Positions 43,602 through 52,737 of a DNA stretch of 64,000 nt are shown here, in pieces. How positions within the stretch are numbered: the stretch's first letter is position 1; the number at the start of each line of letters is the position of its first letter. A program made the translations under genes and the position numbers. This stretch comes from Candidatus Electrothrix rattekaaiensis (GTDB taxonomy: Bacteria; Desulfobacterota; Desulfobulbia; Desulfobulbales; Desulfobulbaceae), in the NCBI GenBank assembly GCA_032595675.1, contig JAVQMD010000002.1, forward strand, positions 1,054,001 through 1,118,000. Direction: 5' to 3'. The notes beneath the pieces are model-generated. The model was given only the letters and a program-made list of their open reading frames with translations, was not told the origin of the DNA and did not search any database.

Positions 43602-45956
43602 ATGGTCGCCAATAGCTCAAAAATTCTCATCCTTGGTTCCAATGTAAAAATAACCAACCTTCCGGTTAAGGAGGTGAGTCTGCTGCAAGAAGGCAGTCTG
43701 CCAGCCTATGGCTATAACCCTGGTGATAATATTGATTTGCTTGCCGGGCCCGTAAGTGTTGAAAAGGGAAGATTAGAACAATGCATGACATGGCTGAATT
43801 CTTATCTTGCAGAATCAGGCCTTACTCCCCAGATTGACAGTCTCACCTATGGGCCTGAGAAGCAGGTGTATCAAATTTTCAAAAGGCAGAAAACCGGTGT
43901 TGAAGATGATCATGACGGCTGGTTTATGGTGAATCAGTTACTGCCGTCCGAGGAGCGCATGAAAAATTCGCCCGCCTTTGTGATCAGTGAGCATGAATGC
44001 TCCACTGTGGGCGATAACACAGGGATGGTTTTGATAGACGACTCTGGTGTTCCTCCACAGGTGTGCGACGATATGATGGCTCTGAATCCTGATATGTGGT
44101 GCATCGCTATGGGGATCTCTGTTGCCCATTGGCAGGAGTGGGCCCAGCGGCTTGGAAAGCGCTTTACCCTTTTTTGTCGCCTTTCCGATTTGGAAACCAC
44201 CCGTATGGAAATGGACTCCGCTGTCACTTGGGAAAGTATTGTTGCCATGTGCCTGCGGGCACTCAAGACAAGCGAAGTTGGTCTCTGGGATCCGCTGACT
44301 AACCGTTTTCTCTGTCATATCGTGGTGGAAATGTTCCCCCATGCCATTCTTTATGTCGGCCCTGGCGGCACTTTTTTTCGATATCGTAAAGGTATGTTGC
44401 CGAAAAAAAGTTCGTTTAAGAATCGTGGCTCTGTGCCCTGTTATGACACTATGGTCACCGCAATGTTGACCATAAATATCTTTCGCTTCAATTGCCTTGA
44501 TTTTTGCCGTAATTGTTTTTTTGCCTTTTCCAAGCAGGTGCTGGTTAATTGGGAAGTGCTTAATGAGCACGGGTATCATTTTGATGGTCAGCTCAAACTG
44601 CCACAACTGGATTTCGGTTCGGTTTGTCCAGCTGATTGGCCATGCTCTGTTATCGAATGTAGTGAGGCACGCGGCGGCGGTCGTCCGAAATCTGCTTGGC
44701 AGGACCAAGCTTCCAGCTGCCAGGATGATTGCCCCTGTGCCTCTCCCGAGATGATCAGAAGAGACCCAAGTTTTGTCGAATTGCCCCATTCTTCCACAGG
44801 ATTTGAGAAAAATTTGGCTCTGGTGGCCAGTCAATCTTGGGGGGAGGAAAAGAAAAAGGCTTTACGCTCCTTTTTTCACCGCAAGTATGAATCGTATTGT
44901 AATCATCAAAATGACGGGGTTCGATATGCTGGACATATAGATACCATCATTTCCGTGCTGCATAACCTTAAGGAAGAGGTCAATCGCGGTGCCGGTTTTG
45001 ATCATCTTCCTATGTGTCAGATCGGCCATCTGCGGACCACGGATCCGGCGGAAATCGATCCGGTCATCACCCTGCATCAGGTTATGGATTCCTATGTCTC
45101 CAAGGAGGCGGTCCTGCGTCCTCTCTGTATTGGGGTGTTTGGCCCCCCTGGTTCAGGGAAATCCTTTGCCGTGAAACAGGTTGCTGATGAGATTGCTCGC
45201 TATCATGACGGGAATCCCTTTGATTTTTTTGAATTTAATCTTACGCAATTTGCCAGCCCTGAAGAAATCAATGCTGCAATTGATCCGATCAGGGCTTCAG
45301 TGGCCCGGGGCCGGGTGCCTATTGCCTTCTGGGATGAATTTGACTGTCGATATAACGGCGATGAATTCGGTTATCTTCGCTTTTTTCTGCCCTCAATGCA
45401 GGACGGAGTGACCTATGTTCAGGGCATTCCCTACCACATCGGACGGGCTATCTTTGTCTTTGCAGGCGGTGTCAAGGCGAGCTGGGAAGGAATGGAGGAT
45501 TTGCTCTCTTCCGAACATGCAGAACAGCTGAAAAAATCCAAGACGCTGAAAATACCTGACTTCATGAGTCGCCTCCGGGTTGTTTTGGATATTGACGGCA
45601 TTCAGATACCGGGACATCTTCTGCAGGATTCCGCCAGCGAGGAGGAGCTGGAAGAATTACGCCGGATTCTCCACAAACGCGCCCTGATTATTGCTCATCA
45701 GATGCAGACCCATTGGAAAAAAGCAGCCCGAAAAAGTTCAGGCCTGCTGCTTCGCTTACTCATCGGCGAATATAAATTCGGGGCACGCTCCATTGAGGCA
45801 GTCATTGAGGCCAGTCGGGCCGCTGACCGTCTCGTGTACGGACTGCCCGAGCTGATCGCGCCTTCTGCGGCCCGTATCCATGCCAATTGGCGAGTGGAGT
45901 TGGAGCGCAGGATTGACCATGTTCGCAAGTCATCAGGGTTGCGAGCTATCTGGTAG
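43602..45956 (+). CDS. Orphan AAA+ ATPase with unusual N-terminal domain
   Basis: 784 residues. The N-terminal half (to about 460) weakly resembles a ribokinase/PfkB-like fold linked to AAA+ ATPases in other genomes and includes a Cys-rich segment (VCPADWPC, SCQDDCPC near 350-380). The C-terminal half is an AAA+ module: Walker A GPPGSGKS near 513 and Walker B PIAFWDEFD near 573, then an arginine-finger-like region and a helical tail with KFGARSIEAVIEASR. No partner gene is adjacent: the neighbours are a structured intergenic region and a mobile-element gene. It may be a conflict or remodelling ATPase; function is unknown. Confidence 0.75.
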   Translation: MVANSSKILILGSNVKITNLPVKEVSLLQEGSLPAYGYNPGDNIDLLAGPVSVEKGRLEQCMTWLNSYLAESGLTPQIDSLTYGPEKQVYQIFKRQKTGVEDDHDGWFMVNQLLPSEERMKNSPAFVISEHECSTVGDNTGMVLIDDSGVPPQVCDDMMALNPDMWCIAMGISVAHWQEWAQRLGKRFTLFCRLSDLETTRMEMDSAVTWESIVAMCLRALKTSEVGLWDPLTNRFLCHIVVEMFPHAILYVGPGGTFFRYRKGMLPKKSSFKNRGSVPCYDTMVTAMLTINIFRFNCLDFCRNCFFAFSKQVLVNWEVLNEHGYHFDGQLKLPQLDFGSVCPADWPCSVIECSEARGGGRPKSAWQDQASSCQDDCPCASPEMIRRDPSFVELPHSSTGFEKNLALVASQSWGEEKKKALRSFFHRKYESYCNHQNDGVRYAGHIDTIISVLHNLKEEVNRGAGFDHLPMCQIGHLRTTDPAEIDPVITLHQVMDSYVSKEAVLRPLCIGVFGPPGSGKSFAVKQVADEIARYHDGNPFDFFEFNLTQFASPEEINAAIDPIRASVARGRVPIAFWDEFDCRYNGDEFGYLRFFLPSMQDGVTYVQGIPYHIGRAIFVFAGGVKASWEGMEDLLSSEHAEQLKKSKTLKIPDFMSRLRVVLDIDGIQIPGHLLQDSASEEELEELRRILHKRALIIAHQMQTHWKKAARKSSGLLLRLLIGEYKFGARSIEAVIEASRAADRLVYGLPELIAPSAARIHANWRVELERRIDHVRKSSGLRAIW

Positions 45957-46069
45957 GTCTGCGGGGCTTAGTTCTAACTTTGGCCATTTTGCTGAAACAA
46001 CCTGTGCCTCTGTGGCTATTCTTCTCTTAGTGCCTTACTCCTCAACTTCTGTCACAAAAAACAAGAAAA

Positions 46070-47635
46070 TCAAGCGGCAATTTTTATAAGATTTTCAATG
46101 GATGCCGCCAGCAACGCATTCAGAGCGTTACTCAACCGCATCCCCTTGACGGTCACCTGGTATCGATTCTGTCGGGGAAGTTTTCGGATAATCCCGTGAC
46201 TTCTCAACAGCCGCAGGTGACGGCTTATTTTGGCTGATAACTGTTTGTCCGTGCGGCCGGAGCCGAAAGGAGTGTCCGACAACCGCTCCCGAAGCATTTT
46301 GTTCGTTAGGCCGGAAATCATGTATGCGGGATCGGAGAGCGCAAGAAGCAGTTCTTGGTCCTTACCGACCGGATCAAGGCCGCGAAATCGACGACCGTTT
46401 TTTGTTATATGAGCAGTCAACTCATCCATGAAATTACGGAGCGGTGTTTTTTCCTCCAGCGTCGCAAGGTCATCCATAAAGCGTTTATTGACATCCTGAG
46501 AAACCGATGCTCGCAACGGTATATCCATTACACCTTTGCGCATGGGCAGTCGCTGCTTCGGTTCGTTTTCATCCTGACCCTGTTTATGGCGAAATACTTT
46601 AAACTTTCTAGGATCATTGATGGTTGTTTCTACTCGAATGTTATTCTGCTCGTTGTACAATTTGACAGAATTTTTATCAACCCAATGACGAATACGCATA
46701 CCATCGTTAAAATCTGTGAGGCGTGTCATGACGGTATCATGAGAACGGCCATTTGGGCGACCGGCTTTGGTCAGAGGTCGATCAAGATAACGCAAGACAC
46801 GGGTGCTCGTCCCTGTTATATGGGCGTGTCGCAATAGAGCGGCCATAGGTGCTTTGAGTGATTCAGGACTATCGAATATCAGGTCCGTGGCCCACTCGCT
46901 CTGCCATAAGGTCCAATAATACGAGAGATGCGGCCCGAGGATATCTTCCATTCCAGGAAAAACTCGTTGCGTAAAGCCGTCAAGCATATCCGTAAAACGG
47001 GTGTTCAACTGTTCGTCAAGCAGTTGTTGCGCTTTTTGATAATCAGCAATGTGCAGAAACTTGTTACCGTGAACATGAAAGTCCACACCTTCTTTTTCAA
47101 GTTTCCGGCGCAGCCATTCACGACCGTTGAGGCACATTTGAATATGGTAGGGAAACCAAGTCTGCAGCCGTATGTTCATAAACCCGAATTCACTGTCATC
47201 AAGGTAAAAATATAGATGCTTACATTGGGTTTGATAATTTCTGATTTGCGGAAAACCCGCCTGTGTGCAATACACAGCCCGGTAAGATGAGGCACTTTCT
47301 ATACAGGACCACACGCCGATCAGTCCACTTTCAATCTGTTCCTGCAGTTGGCGTTCATGGGCAAGTTCTTCTTTTCGAATACGCCATGTCGGAATATGGA
47401 TAATGGATTGTCCGCAGTTATCACGGGCATATTGATCAGCAGTGTCAACCATATCTTTTGTTCGGGCAACCATCCAGTTTTTATAGTCTTTATTGAGTAC
47501 ACCTTTGGAACTGAGAAAGCTCATGACTTGGGAGGCAGACATCAGGGGAAGAATCCATCCTTTGAAAACGATGCGGTCAAATCCTGAAAGTACGCCCTTG
47601 ACTGAACTGGAGAACTTGTCTATTAATGCTTTCAT
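46070..47635 (-). mobile_element. Putative transposon-like gene of an uncharacterised repetitive family
   Basis: 521 residues beginning MKALIDKFSSSVKGVLSGFDRIVFKG, with conserved blocks GLIGVWSCIESASSYRAVY, KHLYFYLDDSEFGFMNIRLQTWFPY and NKFLHIADYQKAQ, and a C-terminal winged-helix-like region. I recall many near-identical paralogues of this family in environmental genomes, which suggests mobility, but it is not a standard named transposase and I see no terminal repeats. It abuts the 3' end of the activase gene. Its Shine-Dalgarno is partly in a hairpin (47636-47698). Confidence 0.6.
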
Positions 47636-47698
47636 GAGTCGTTCCTCCTTATATCCTGAAAGTTATTGGCTACTTTCATTTTACATCAGGAACGGCTC
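47636..47698 (-). promoter_or_regulatory. Leader hairpin overlapping the Shine-Dalgarno of the putative mobile gene
   Basis: On the minus strand GAGCCGTTCCT (47688-47698) pairs with AGGAACGACTC (47636-47646), the bases directly before the ATG; part of the AAGGAGG site lies in the second arm. This could restrain translation. Confidence 0.5.
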
Positions 47699-48391
47699 TA
47701 CTTCATACAGTAATTGGGTTGCGGGCAAGGCCCGCGTTAGCCCTCTTTTGCTCCTCAAATGTTCCTTCAACCCTTCCAGCAGGACAAACCTGCCCAAGGG
47801 GATGACCTTGCAGGGAAAGCAGCCGAGAAAAAGCGGATTGTCGCAGAGGCCGCCGGAGAGATAGAGCCTGTCCGGGGAACCGGCAAAGCGAAAGGCGTTG
47901 CGTGCAATGCCGCGTACAAATTTTGCCACAGCCTCAGTCTCGGTGCTGCCCGTGACCACGGCATCAAAGATATTACTCATGCCGAGAACACCACAGGTGA
48001 CTGAAAAGCCTGTTTTCGGTACAGCCACGGTGGTATAATCAACATTGTAATAGCTCTCCAGCAATTCAATGGTAAACCCCATTGAAGCACCGCATTCCGC
48101 GTTCCAGCCCATATCCACCACCTCAAATCCCTGATAACGAATAAATTTGATATCCCGGCTACCGCAGTCGAGCAGCACGGTATCCGGTTCAGCAATCAGG
48201 CGTTGTCCTCCTTTGGCCAAGGCGATCAGCTCATTGACAGATTCCCTGCCCCGCCGTTTGGCGTTATGGCCGGTGGCAAGATCGGCCATAAATGCGGGGT
48301 CAAGCTCACGGGTGGGGACAATACGCGGCTCGCTATCCTCGGCCATTGTGAAAAGCTTGGTGTACGAGGTTCCAAAATCAGCCAGCAGCAT
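47681..48391 (-). CDS. Acyl-CoA dehydratase activase (HgdC/BadF-type ASKHA ATPase)
   Basis: 236 residues. LADFGTSYTKLF is the ASKHA phosphate-1 motif, DTVLLDCGSRDIKFI phosphate-2, GWNAECGASMGFTIELLE the cluster-region Cys pattern, and LYLSGGLCDNPLF the adenosine motif. Such activases energise 2-hydroxyacyl-CoA dehydratases or benzoyl-CoA reductases through a [4Fe-4S] dimer. ATG 48391 overlaps the upstream gene by 14 bp. The last residues run into sequence next to the mobile-type gene and contain a GCGGGC/GCCCGC hairpin, so the natural 3' end may have been altered. Confidence 0.85.
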   Translation of the reverse strand: MLLADFGTSYTKLFTMAEDSEPRIVPTRELDPAFMADLATGHNAKRRGRESVNELIALAKGGQRLIAEPDTVLLDCGSRDIKFIRYQGFEVVDMGWNAECGASMGFTIELLESYYNVDYTTVAVPKTGFSVTCGVLGMSNIFDAVVTGSTETEAVAKFVRGIARNAFRFAGSPDRLYLSGGLCDNPLFLGCFPCKVIPLGRFVLLEGLKEHLRSKRGLTRALPATQLLYEVEPFLM

Positions 48392-49169
48392 GGTCGTCTC
48401 CTGGGCTGCCGTTGTCGGTGGAAGCGGCGGGAGCAGGTGAGGTGTTTTGGGAAAGCTCAAGAAAGGCCTCAATCTTTGCCCGGATACTGGAACCTGCATT
48501 GACATCGCAGTCCACATAGAGTCCCTTGGGATGGTGCTCTGCCAAATGTTTGGCCAAGGCTGTTTTAGCGCAAAAGGATTGGGCAAAGAAAACCGTGGGC
48601 ACAGCAGGATTGCAGTAGGATTCTAGGTTAATATCAGCAGGGGTTTTGTTCTCCATACAGCGGGTCCAGCCATAGACATGGGTACTGTTCGGGAACAGGG
48701 AGAGGAGGGAAAAATCACGGGGCGGGACTCCCCAGAAGCCAGCAGTGGGTACAGAGGGAGGGTAATCTGGAGAGGGTTCGCAGGATTGGACCCCTTGAGT
48801 AATCGCCTGGAGTTTTTCTGTCAGCGGGAGGTTGCTCCGGCAGATGGGAAAACCAAAGCCTTTGCTGTCTTGGTTGCGGGTGGTGATGACCGGGATCGTC
48901 AGTAAATGTTGCAAAACTGTGGCAACATGGAGGGCGCAATCGCATTTCCCCTGTCCGATATCAATATAAATTCGATCCAAAGGCATGTTCATGGCATTGA
49001 GCATCACCGTGCGCAGGATGGCGCAATAAACTTGCGGGAGATGGTCCTCCCGGTTCATGGGCAGAGGGAGTTGCGGTTCATCAAGATCAATAATCCTTCC
49101 CTGTTCTTCATTGATCTGACGGATAATTTCCAGCGGTGGAATACCGACTATGCCGATGATTTTCTCCAT
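48378..49169 (-). CDS. 2-hydroxyacyl-CoA dehydratase-subunit-like protein
   Basis: 263 residues with several Cys (IGQGKCDCALH, GFPICRSN, GWTRCMEN, AQSFCAK) and a C terminus VDCDVNAGSSIRAKIEAFLEL reminiscent of HgdB-type subunits. It is shorter than classical dehydratase subunits, so it is best read as an activase partner of unknown substrate. It overlaps both neighbouring genes by a few bases. Confidence 0.55.
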   Translation of the reverse strand: MEKIIGIVGIPPLEIIRQINEEQGRIIDLDEPQLPLPMNREDHLPQVYCAILRTVMLNAMNMPLDRIYIDIGQGKCDCALHVATVLQHLLTIPVITTRNQDSKGFGFPICRSNLPLTEKLQAITQGVQSCEPSPDYPPSVPTAGFWGVPPRDFSLLSLFPNSTHVYGWTRCMENKTPADINLESYCNPAVPTVFFAQSFCAKTALAKHLAEHHPKGLYVDCDVNAGSSIRAKIEAFLELSQNTSPAPAASTDNGSPGDDHAAG

Positions 49170-50251
49170 CAGGTATCCTCCCTAAGCAGCAAGAAAAAAC
49201 CCAGAAGCCCCACAGCGATATGGATAGAAATCGCCGCTGCAAGTGGCGGGATGTACCCGGCTTTGGCAAACGATTGCAGTGCCCCCCAGAGTCCCCAGCA
49301 GACAAAGGCCAAGCCGCAGCTGACCGGCACAGCCAGCGAGAGGTCGCGTCCCCATTTCCGGTAGACCATCAGCAGCATGGGCAGACCGAGCATGAGCAGA
49401 GGCAGGCCGAGGAAAATATAGGAAATTCGTCCGTAAAAATTGGCCCAGGCCACGGTGCGTTCTTCCGGTGCCTCCTGATGCAGGGCGTCCCGGTAGAGAT
49501 CCACAAGCGAGAGTTCGTCGCTCCGGTACTGGGGGATAAAAAAATGCGCTGGTGTTTCGGTAAAGTTAAAGCTGCGTTTTTTGAAAACTTCAGTTTTAAA
49601 GATATTTTTCCCCTTGGCATACTGCACCTGACCATTTTTTAACGTCCAGATGCCGTTCTTCCAGGAGGCATGTTCAGATGAAACCAAGGCGGTTAGCTCG
49701 TATCGGGTGTTCCAAGAGGAATAAGAGAAAAAGGGAAAGATGTTTTGGCTGGGGTCGGGTCGGGCAAAGGAGTAAAAATGATCATTGCCCTGATAGTAGT
49801 AGCGACCGTTACGGTAGATACCGAGAGATACTCTGCCTTTGACCTCTTTGTTCCAAATCCTGTTGGTCTGTGAAACCGTCTTGGGCAGGACAAATTGGGA
49901 TAAAGAGAGGAGGAGTAACGTTGCTATTATACCTCCGGCAATGATCGGAGCTGCGATCTTTTTGAGCGGAATACCGCAGGATTTGAGAGCGATCAGTTCG
50001 TTGGAATGATTCAGCACACCAAAGGTCACGACTCCGGCCAGGAGAATACAGACCGGCCCCATCTGTTCGACAATAAAAGGGATGGAGAGCAGGAAGAACT
50101 TGCCGACCAAGGCCATGGATTTACCCTTTTCCATAAAATTGTCGATCTTTTCAAAGAAATCAATCAGCAGATATATGGCAATGAAGCTCAGGATGAGCAT
50201 CATGATGTTTTTGAAAAACTGAAGCAGAATATAACGTTTTAGAAGATTCAC
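49169..50251 (-). CDS. lptG: LptF/LptG-family permease (LPS export)
   Basis: 360 residues: three N-terminal TM helices (YILLQFFKNIMMLIL...), a periplasmic beta-jellyroll region (about 130-265) and three C-terminal helices (GLPLLMLGLPMLLM). Pattern NELIALKSCGIPLKKIAAPI is the family coupling helix. It forms the permease of the LptB2FG LPS transporter. I chose GTG 50251 (VNLLKRY), where family members begin; the reading to 50353 adds an unlikely tail. It is out of context, sandwiched in the activase cluster. Confidence 0.85.
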   Translation of the reverse strand: MNLLKRYILLQFFKNIMMLILSFIAIYLLIDFFEKIDNFMEKGKSMALVGKFFLLSIPFIVEQMGPVCILLAGVVTFGVLNHSNELIALKSCGIPLKKIAAPIIAGGIIATLLLLSLSQFVLPKTVSQTNRIWNKEVKGRVSLGIYRNGRYYYQGNDHFYSFARPDPSQNIFPFFSYSSWNTRYELTALVSSEHASWKNGIWTLKNGQVQYAKGKNIFKTEVFKKRSFNFTETPAHFFIPQYRSDELSLVDLYRDALHQEAPEERTVAWANFYGRISYIFLGLPLLMLGLPMLLMVYRKWGRDLSLAVPVSCGLAFVCWGLWGALQSFAKAGYIPPLAAAISIHIAVGLLGFFLLLREDT

Positions 50252-50431
50252 AATGTTGCAGAAGCTCTTGGAAATATGGATGCACAGGTTGCCGGAGTTA
50301 CTCAAGGAAACAGGCTGGCCGGAGAGGAGTAGTTCTCTTTTGTCCGGTTGCAATATACATGATCCTGATCCTGTTTGCCTGTCCTGTCTTTTTATGGTTT
50401 ATTGCGCAACAATGGGCTAAGGACGCCTGTA

Positions 50432-50460
50432 TTTTTCAAGAGCATGCTGCTCTTGAAAAA
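50432..50460. repeat. Perfect palindrome in the lptG/RACo divergent region
   Basis: TTTTTCAAGAGCA, a three-base loop TGC, then TGCTCTTGAAAAA (13-bp stem). There is no downstream T tract in either direction beyond the stem, so it reads better as an operator-like or structural palindrome in the 407-bp divergent gap (50252-50658) than as a terminator. Nothing else is evident there. Confidence 0.5.
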
Positions 50461-50658
50461 ACTTCGGGGTATATGCTCTGCCGCTTGCAGCGGGAAGTTG
50501 TTTCCTGGTGAAACACGCCTGTACAAGTAAGTACCCGTTGCAGGATATTCAGTCAAGTATTACTGATGCAAAAGAGCCAACCTTTCCTTGCCGCTGTACT
50601 CTGAAATCATCTTTTTTATCTTGCCCCAAAGGGCGGTTCCTTTGACGGAGGCCATTCC

Positions 50659-52281
50659 TTGCTAAAAACAATTCCCTTGGTGACCCTTATCCAGGTGAAG
50701 GCGATCCTGCCGAGCCTGCACGACAACACGGCTGATCTTGACCGGCTAAAGTTCGCCCTAGCCGAATCCCTGCCAGACCAGTTCCGCAGACGCAGTTGTT
50801 CGATCTGCATTCCTTTTGCCTGTATGGCGGAAATCGCTGTCTCCTTTAGAGCTGCCGGGTTTGCGGGTTATGCTGTGGTGCATTACGATTATGATCGTCT
50901 TGTTCTCGTAGAATTTGGCGCGGAACCGCCTGACCTGTTGCCTGCCTTGGCCCTTGATCTCGGGTCAACCCATCTGGAGGCAACCCTGCTGGATTGCTTA
51001 ACCGGCAAGACTCTTGCCCACGGTACAGCTCTCAATCGTCAGGTCGATTACGGAGCGGATATCCTCAGTCGGATTCATTTTGCCGAGCGCAAAGAGAGCG
51101 GCGGGAACGAGAGGGGAGGGAAGGGGCTTGCCGTGCTCCAGCATGCTGTTATCGCATCTATTAACGAGCTGCTTGAAAAGTTGTGTCAGGAGGCCGAAAT
51201 CAAAACGCAGGATGTACAGGCTGTGGCTGTTTCCGGCAACACAACCATGGTTCATCTCTTGCTCGGGCTCAGTCCACGCCATATCTGTCGGGAACCGTAC
51301 ATCCCCTTGGTGAATGCCCCTGATCCCTTTCCAGCTGGAGAAATCGGGCTGAAGCTTCATAAGCAGGCAACGGTATGGGTACTGCCGGGCCGGGGCAGTT
51401 ATTTCGGCGGTGATTTGATTTCCGGCATCCTTGCTACTGGCCTTGATCAGGCAGAGGAGACCTGCATGCTCATTGACGTGGGCACTAATGCCGAGGTGGT
51501 CATGGGCAATAACGAATGGCTGATCGCCTGTGCCGGGGCAGCCGGTCCGGCATTGGAAGGCGGAGTGGCCCGGATGGGTATGCGGGCTGCCAGCGGGGCG
51601 GTCGAGCATGTGGCTATTGATCAGGAAAATTGGCAGCTCAATTGGCGCAGTATCGGTGAGGGGCCGCCTTTGGGGCTTTGCGGTTCCGGGCTGATTGATC
51701 TGGTGGCGGAGCTTTATCTCGCCCGCATTGTTGATCTGCGGGGCAAATTTCAGGCCGAGTTTCCGGACCAGTCAGCAGAGCATAAACGTTTTGTTGCGGA
51801 ACGGTTGTTGGAGCTGGATGGTGAGCAGGTCTTTTTGGTAGTTGCTGCCGGAGAGGCGGGGAACAAGGAGCCTGTCGTACTTAGTCAGCTTGATCTGGAC
51901 GCCATGATGCGCTCCAAGGCGGCCATGTATGCGATTCTCGTCACCCTGATCGGGCAGGTCGGGGTGGAATTCAGCGAGTTGTATAGGATTTCAGTCGCCG
52001 GAGCCTTTGGCAAACATATCAATCCCCAACAGGCTATTACCCTGGGTATGCTGCCGGACCTGCCCCTGACCACCTTTCAGCCAGTGGGCAACAGTTCCCT
52101 GCCCGGGGCCGAGATGATCCTGCTGGATCATACCGCCTTTGCGCGGTCACAGGAGATCGCCCGCAAGATTACCTATATTGAACTGAATGTGAATCAGGAA
52201 TTCATGATCCGTTTTTCAGGCTCCCGCTTTATTCCTCATACTGATCCTGGGCTTTTTCCTTCTGTGCCGAGTTTTCGGTAG
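50659..52281 (+). CDS. RACo-like corrinoid-activation ATPase (DUF4445, ASKHA)
   Basis: 540 residues. An N-terminal region of about 100 residues lacks the Cys pattern of a [2Fe-2S] ferredoxin. The DUF4445/RACo ASKHA domain follows: LALDLGSTHLEATLLD, AVSGNTTMVHLLLGL, MLIDVGTNAEVVMGN and IACAGAAGPALEGG. Relatives reactivate corrinoid proteins of methyltransferases using ATP. The start is TTG at 50659. No corrinoid protein is in the window. Confidence 0.85.
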   Translation: MLKTIPLVTLIQVKAILPSLHDNTADLDRLKFALAESLPDQFRRRSCSICIPFACMAEIAVSFRAAGFAGYAVVHYDYDRLVLVEFGAEPPDLLPALALDLGSTHLEATLLDCLTGKTLAHGTALNRQVDYGADILSRIHFAERKESGGNERGGKGLAVLQHAVIASINELLEKLCQEAEIKTQDVQAVAVSGNTTMVHLLLGLSPRHICREPYIPLVNAPDPFPAGEIGLKLHKQATVWVLPGRGSYFGGDLISGILATGLDQAEETCMLIDVGTNAEVVMGNNEWLIACAGAAGPALEGGVARMGMRAASGAVEHVAIDQENWQLNWRSIGEGPPLGLCGSGLIDLVAELYLARIVDLRGKFQAEFPDQSAEHKRFVAERLLELDGEQVFLVVAAGEAGNKEPVVLSQLDLDAMMRSKAAMYAILVTLIGQVGVEFSELYRISVAGAFGKHINPQQAITLGMLPDLPLTTFQPVGNSSLPGAEMILLDHTAFARSQEIARKITYIELNVNQEFMIRFSGSRFIPHTDPGLFPSVPSFR

Positions 52282-52315
52282 ATGGTAGATCAGGGAAAGC
52301 ACCCAGACACCACGA

Positions 52316-52630
52316 CTGACCTCGGATGAGGTGCTCGACACCGCCTATACTTGGCTCTGTACACAGCGCCAGGAGCTTTCTCACAATAATGATGTGTGGA
52401 ACCTGCGGGCGGACTGGGCATTGATCAAACCCGAGCTGCAACAGAGCCTGTTGCAGGGGGACTACCGCTTTGCAGCCCAGACTGAACTGCGCCTGCCAGA
52501 CGGGATCATCGAATACTGGTCGGCATAGGACGCTCTGGTTTTGAAGGCAATGACCATCGTCCTCAATGAGGAATTCGAGCCGATCATCTCGCCGCGCTGT
52601 TATTACAGGTATGCGTATATTTTGGGCTTG
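52316..52630 (+). pseudogene. Reverse-transcriptase N-terminal remnant with in-frame amber stop
   Basis: The frame reads LTSDEVLDTAYTWLCTQRQELSHNNDVWNLR..., matching the N terminus of RNA-dependent DNA polymerases of the group-II-intron/retron-like type. A TAG at 52526-52528 follows EYWSA, and the same frame continues in-family (DALVLKAMTIVLNEEF...ISPRCYY) before a final stop near 52630. The catalytic YxDD region is missing, so this is a decayed fragment. Confidence 0.7.
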
Positions 52631-52737
52631 TAAAAGTAGAAAAAATAAAATTGTATTGCCTTTGTTTGCTATCATATTTTATAATAAAATGTATGCAAAG
52701 AGTTATCCTGAAGAGTCGGTTTATTTTTTTCTAGGTT

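Noticed and set aside
43938-44834. 298-codon antisense ORF
   Set aside because: Lies wholly inside the AAA+ gene on the other strand with no family signature.
50432-50460. Rho-independent terminator
   Set aside because: The T run is on the 5' side of the stem in both readings and both neighbouring genes are transcribed away from it.
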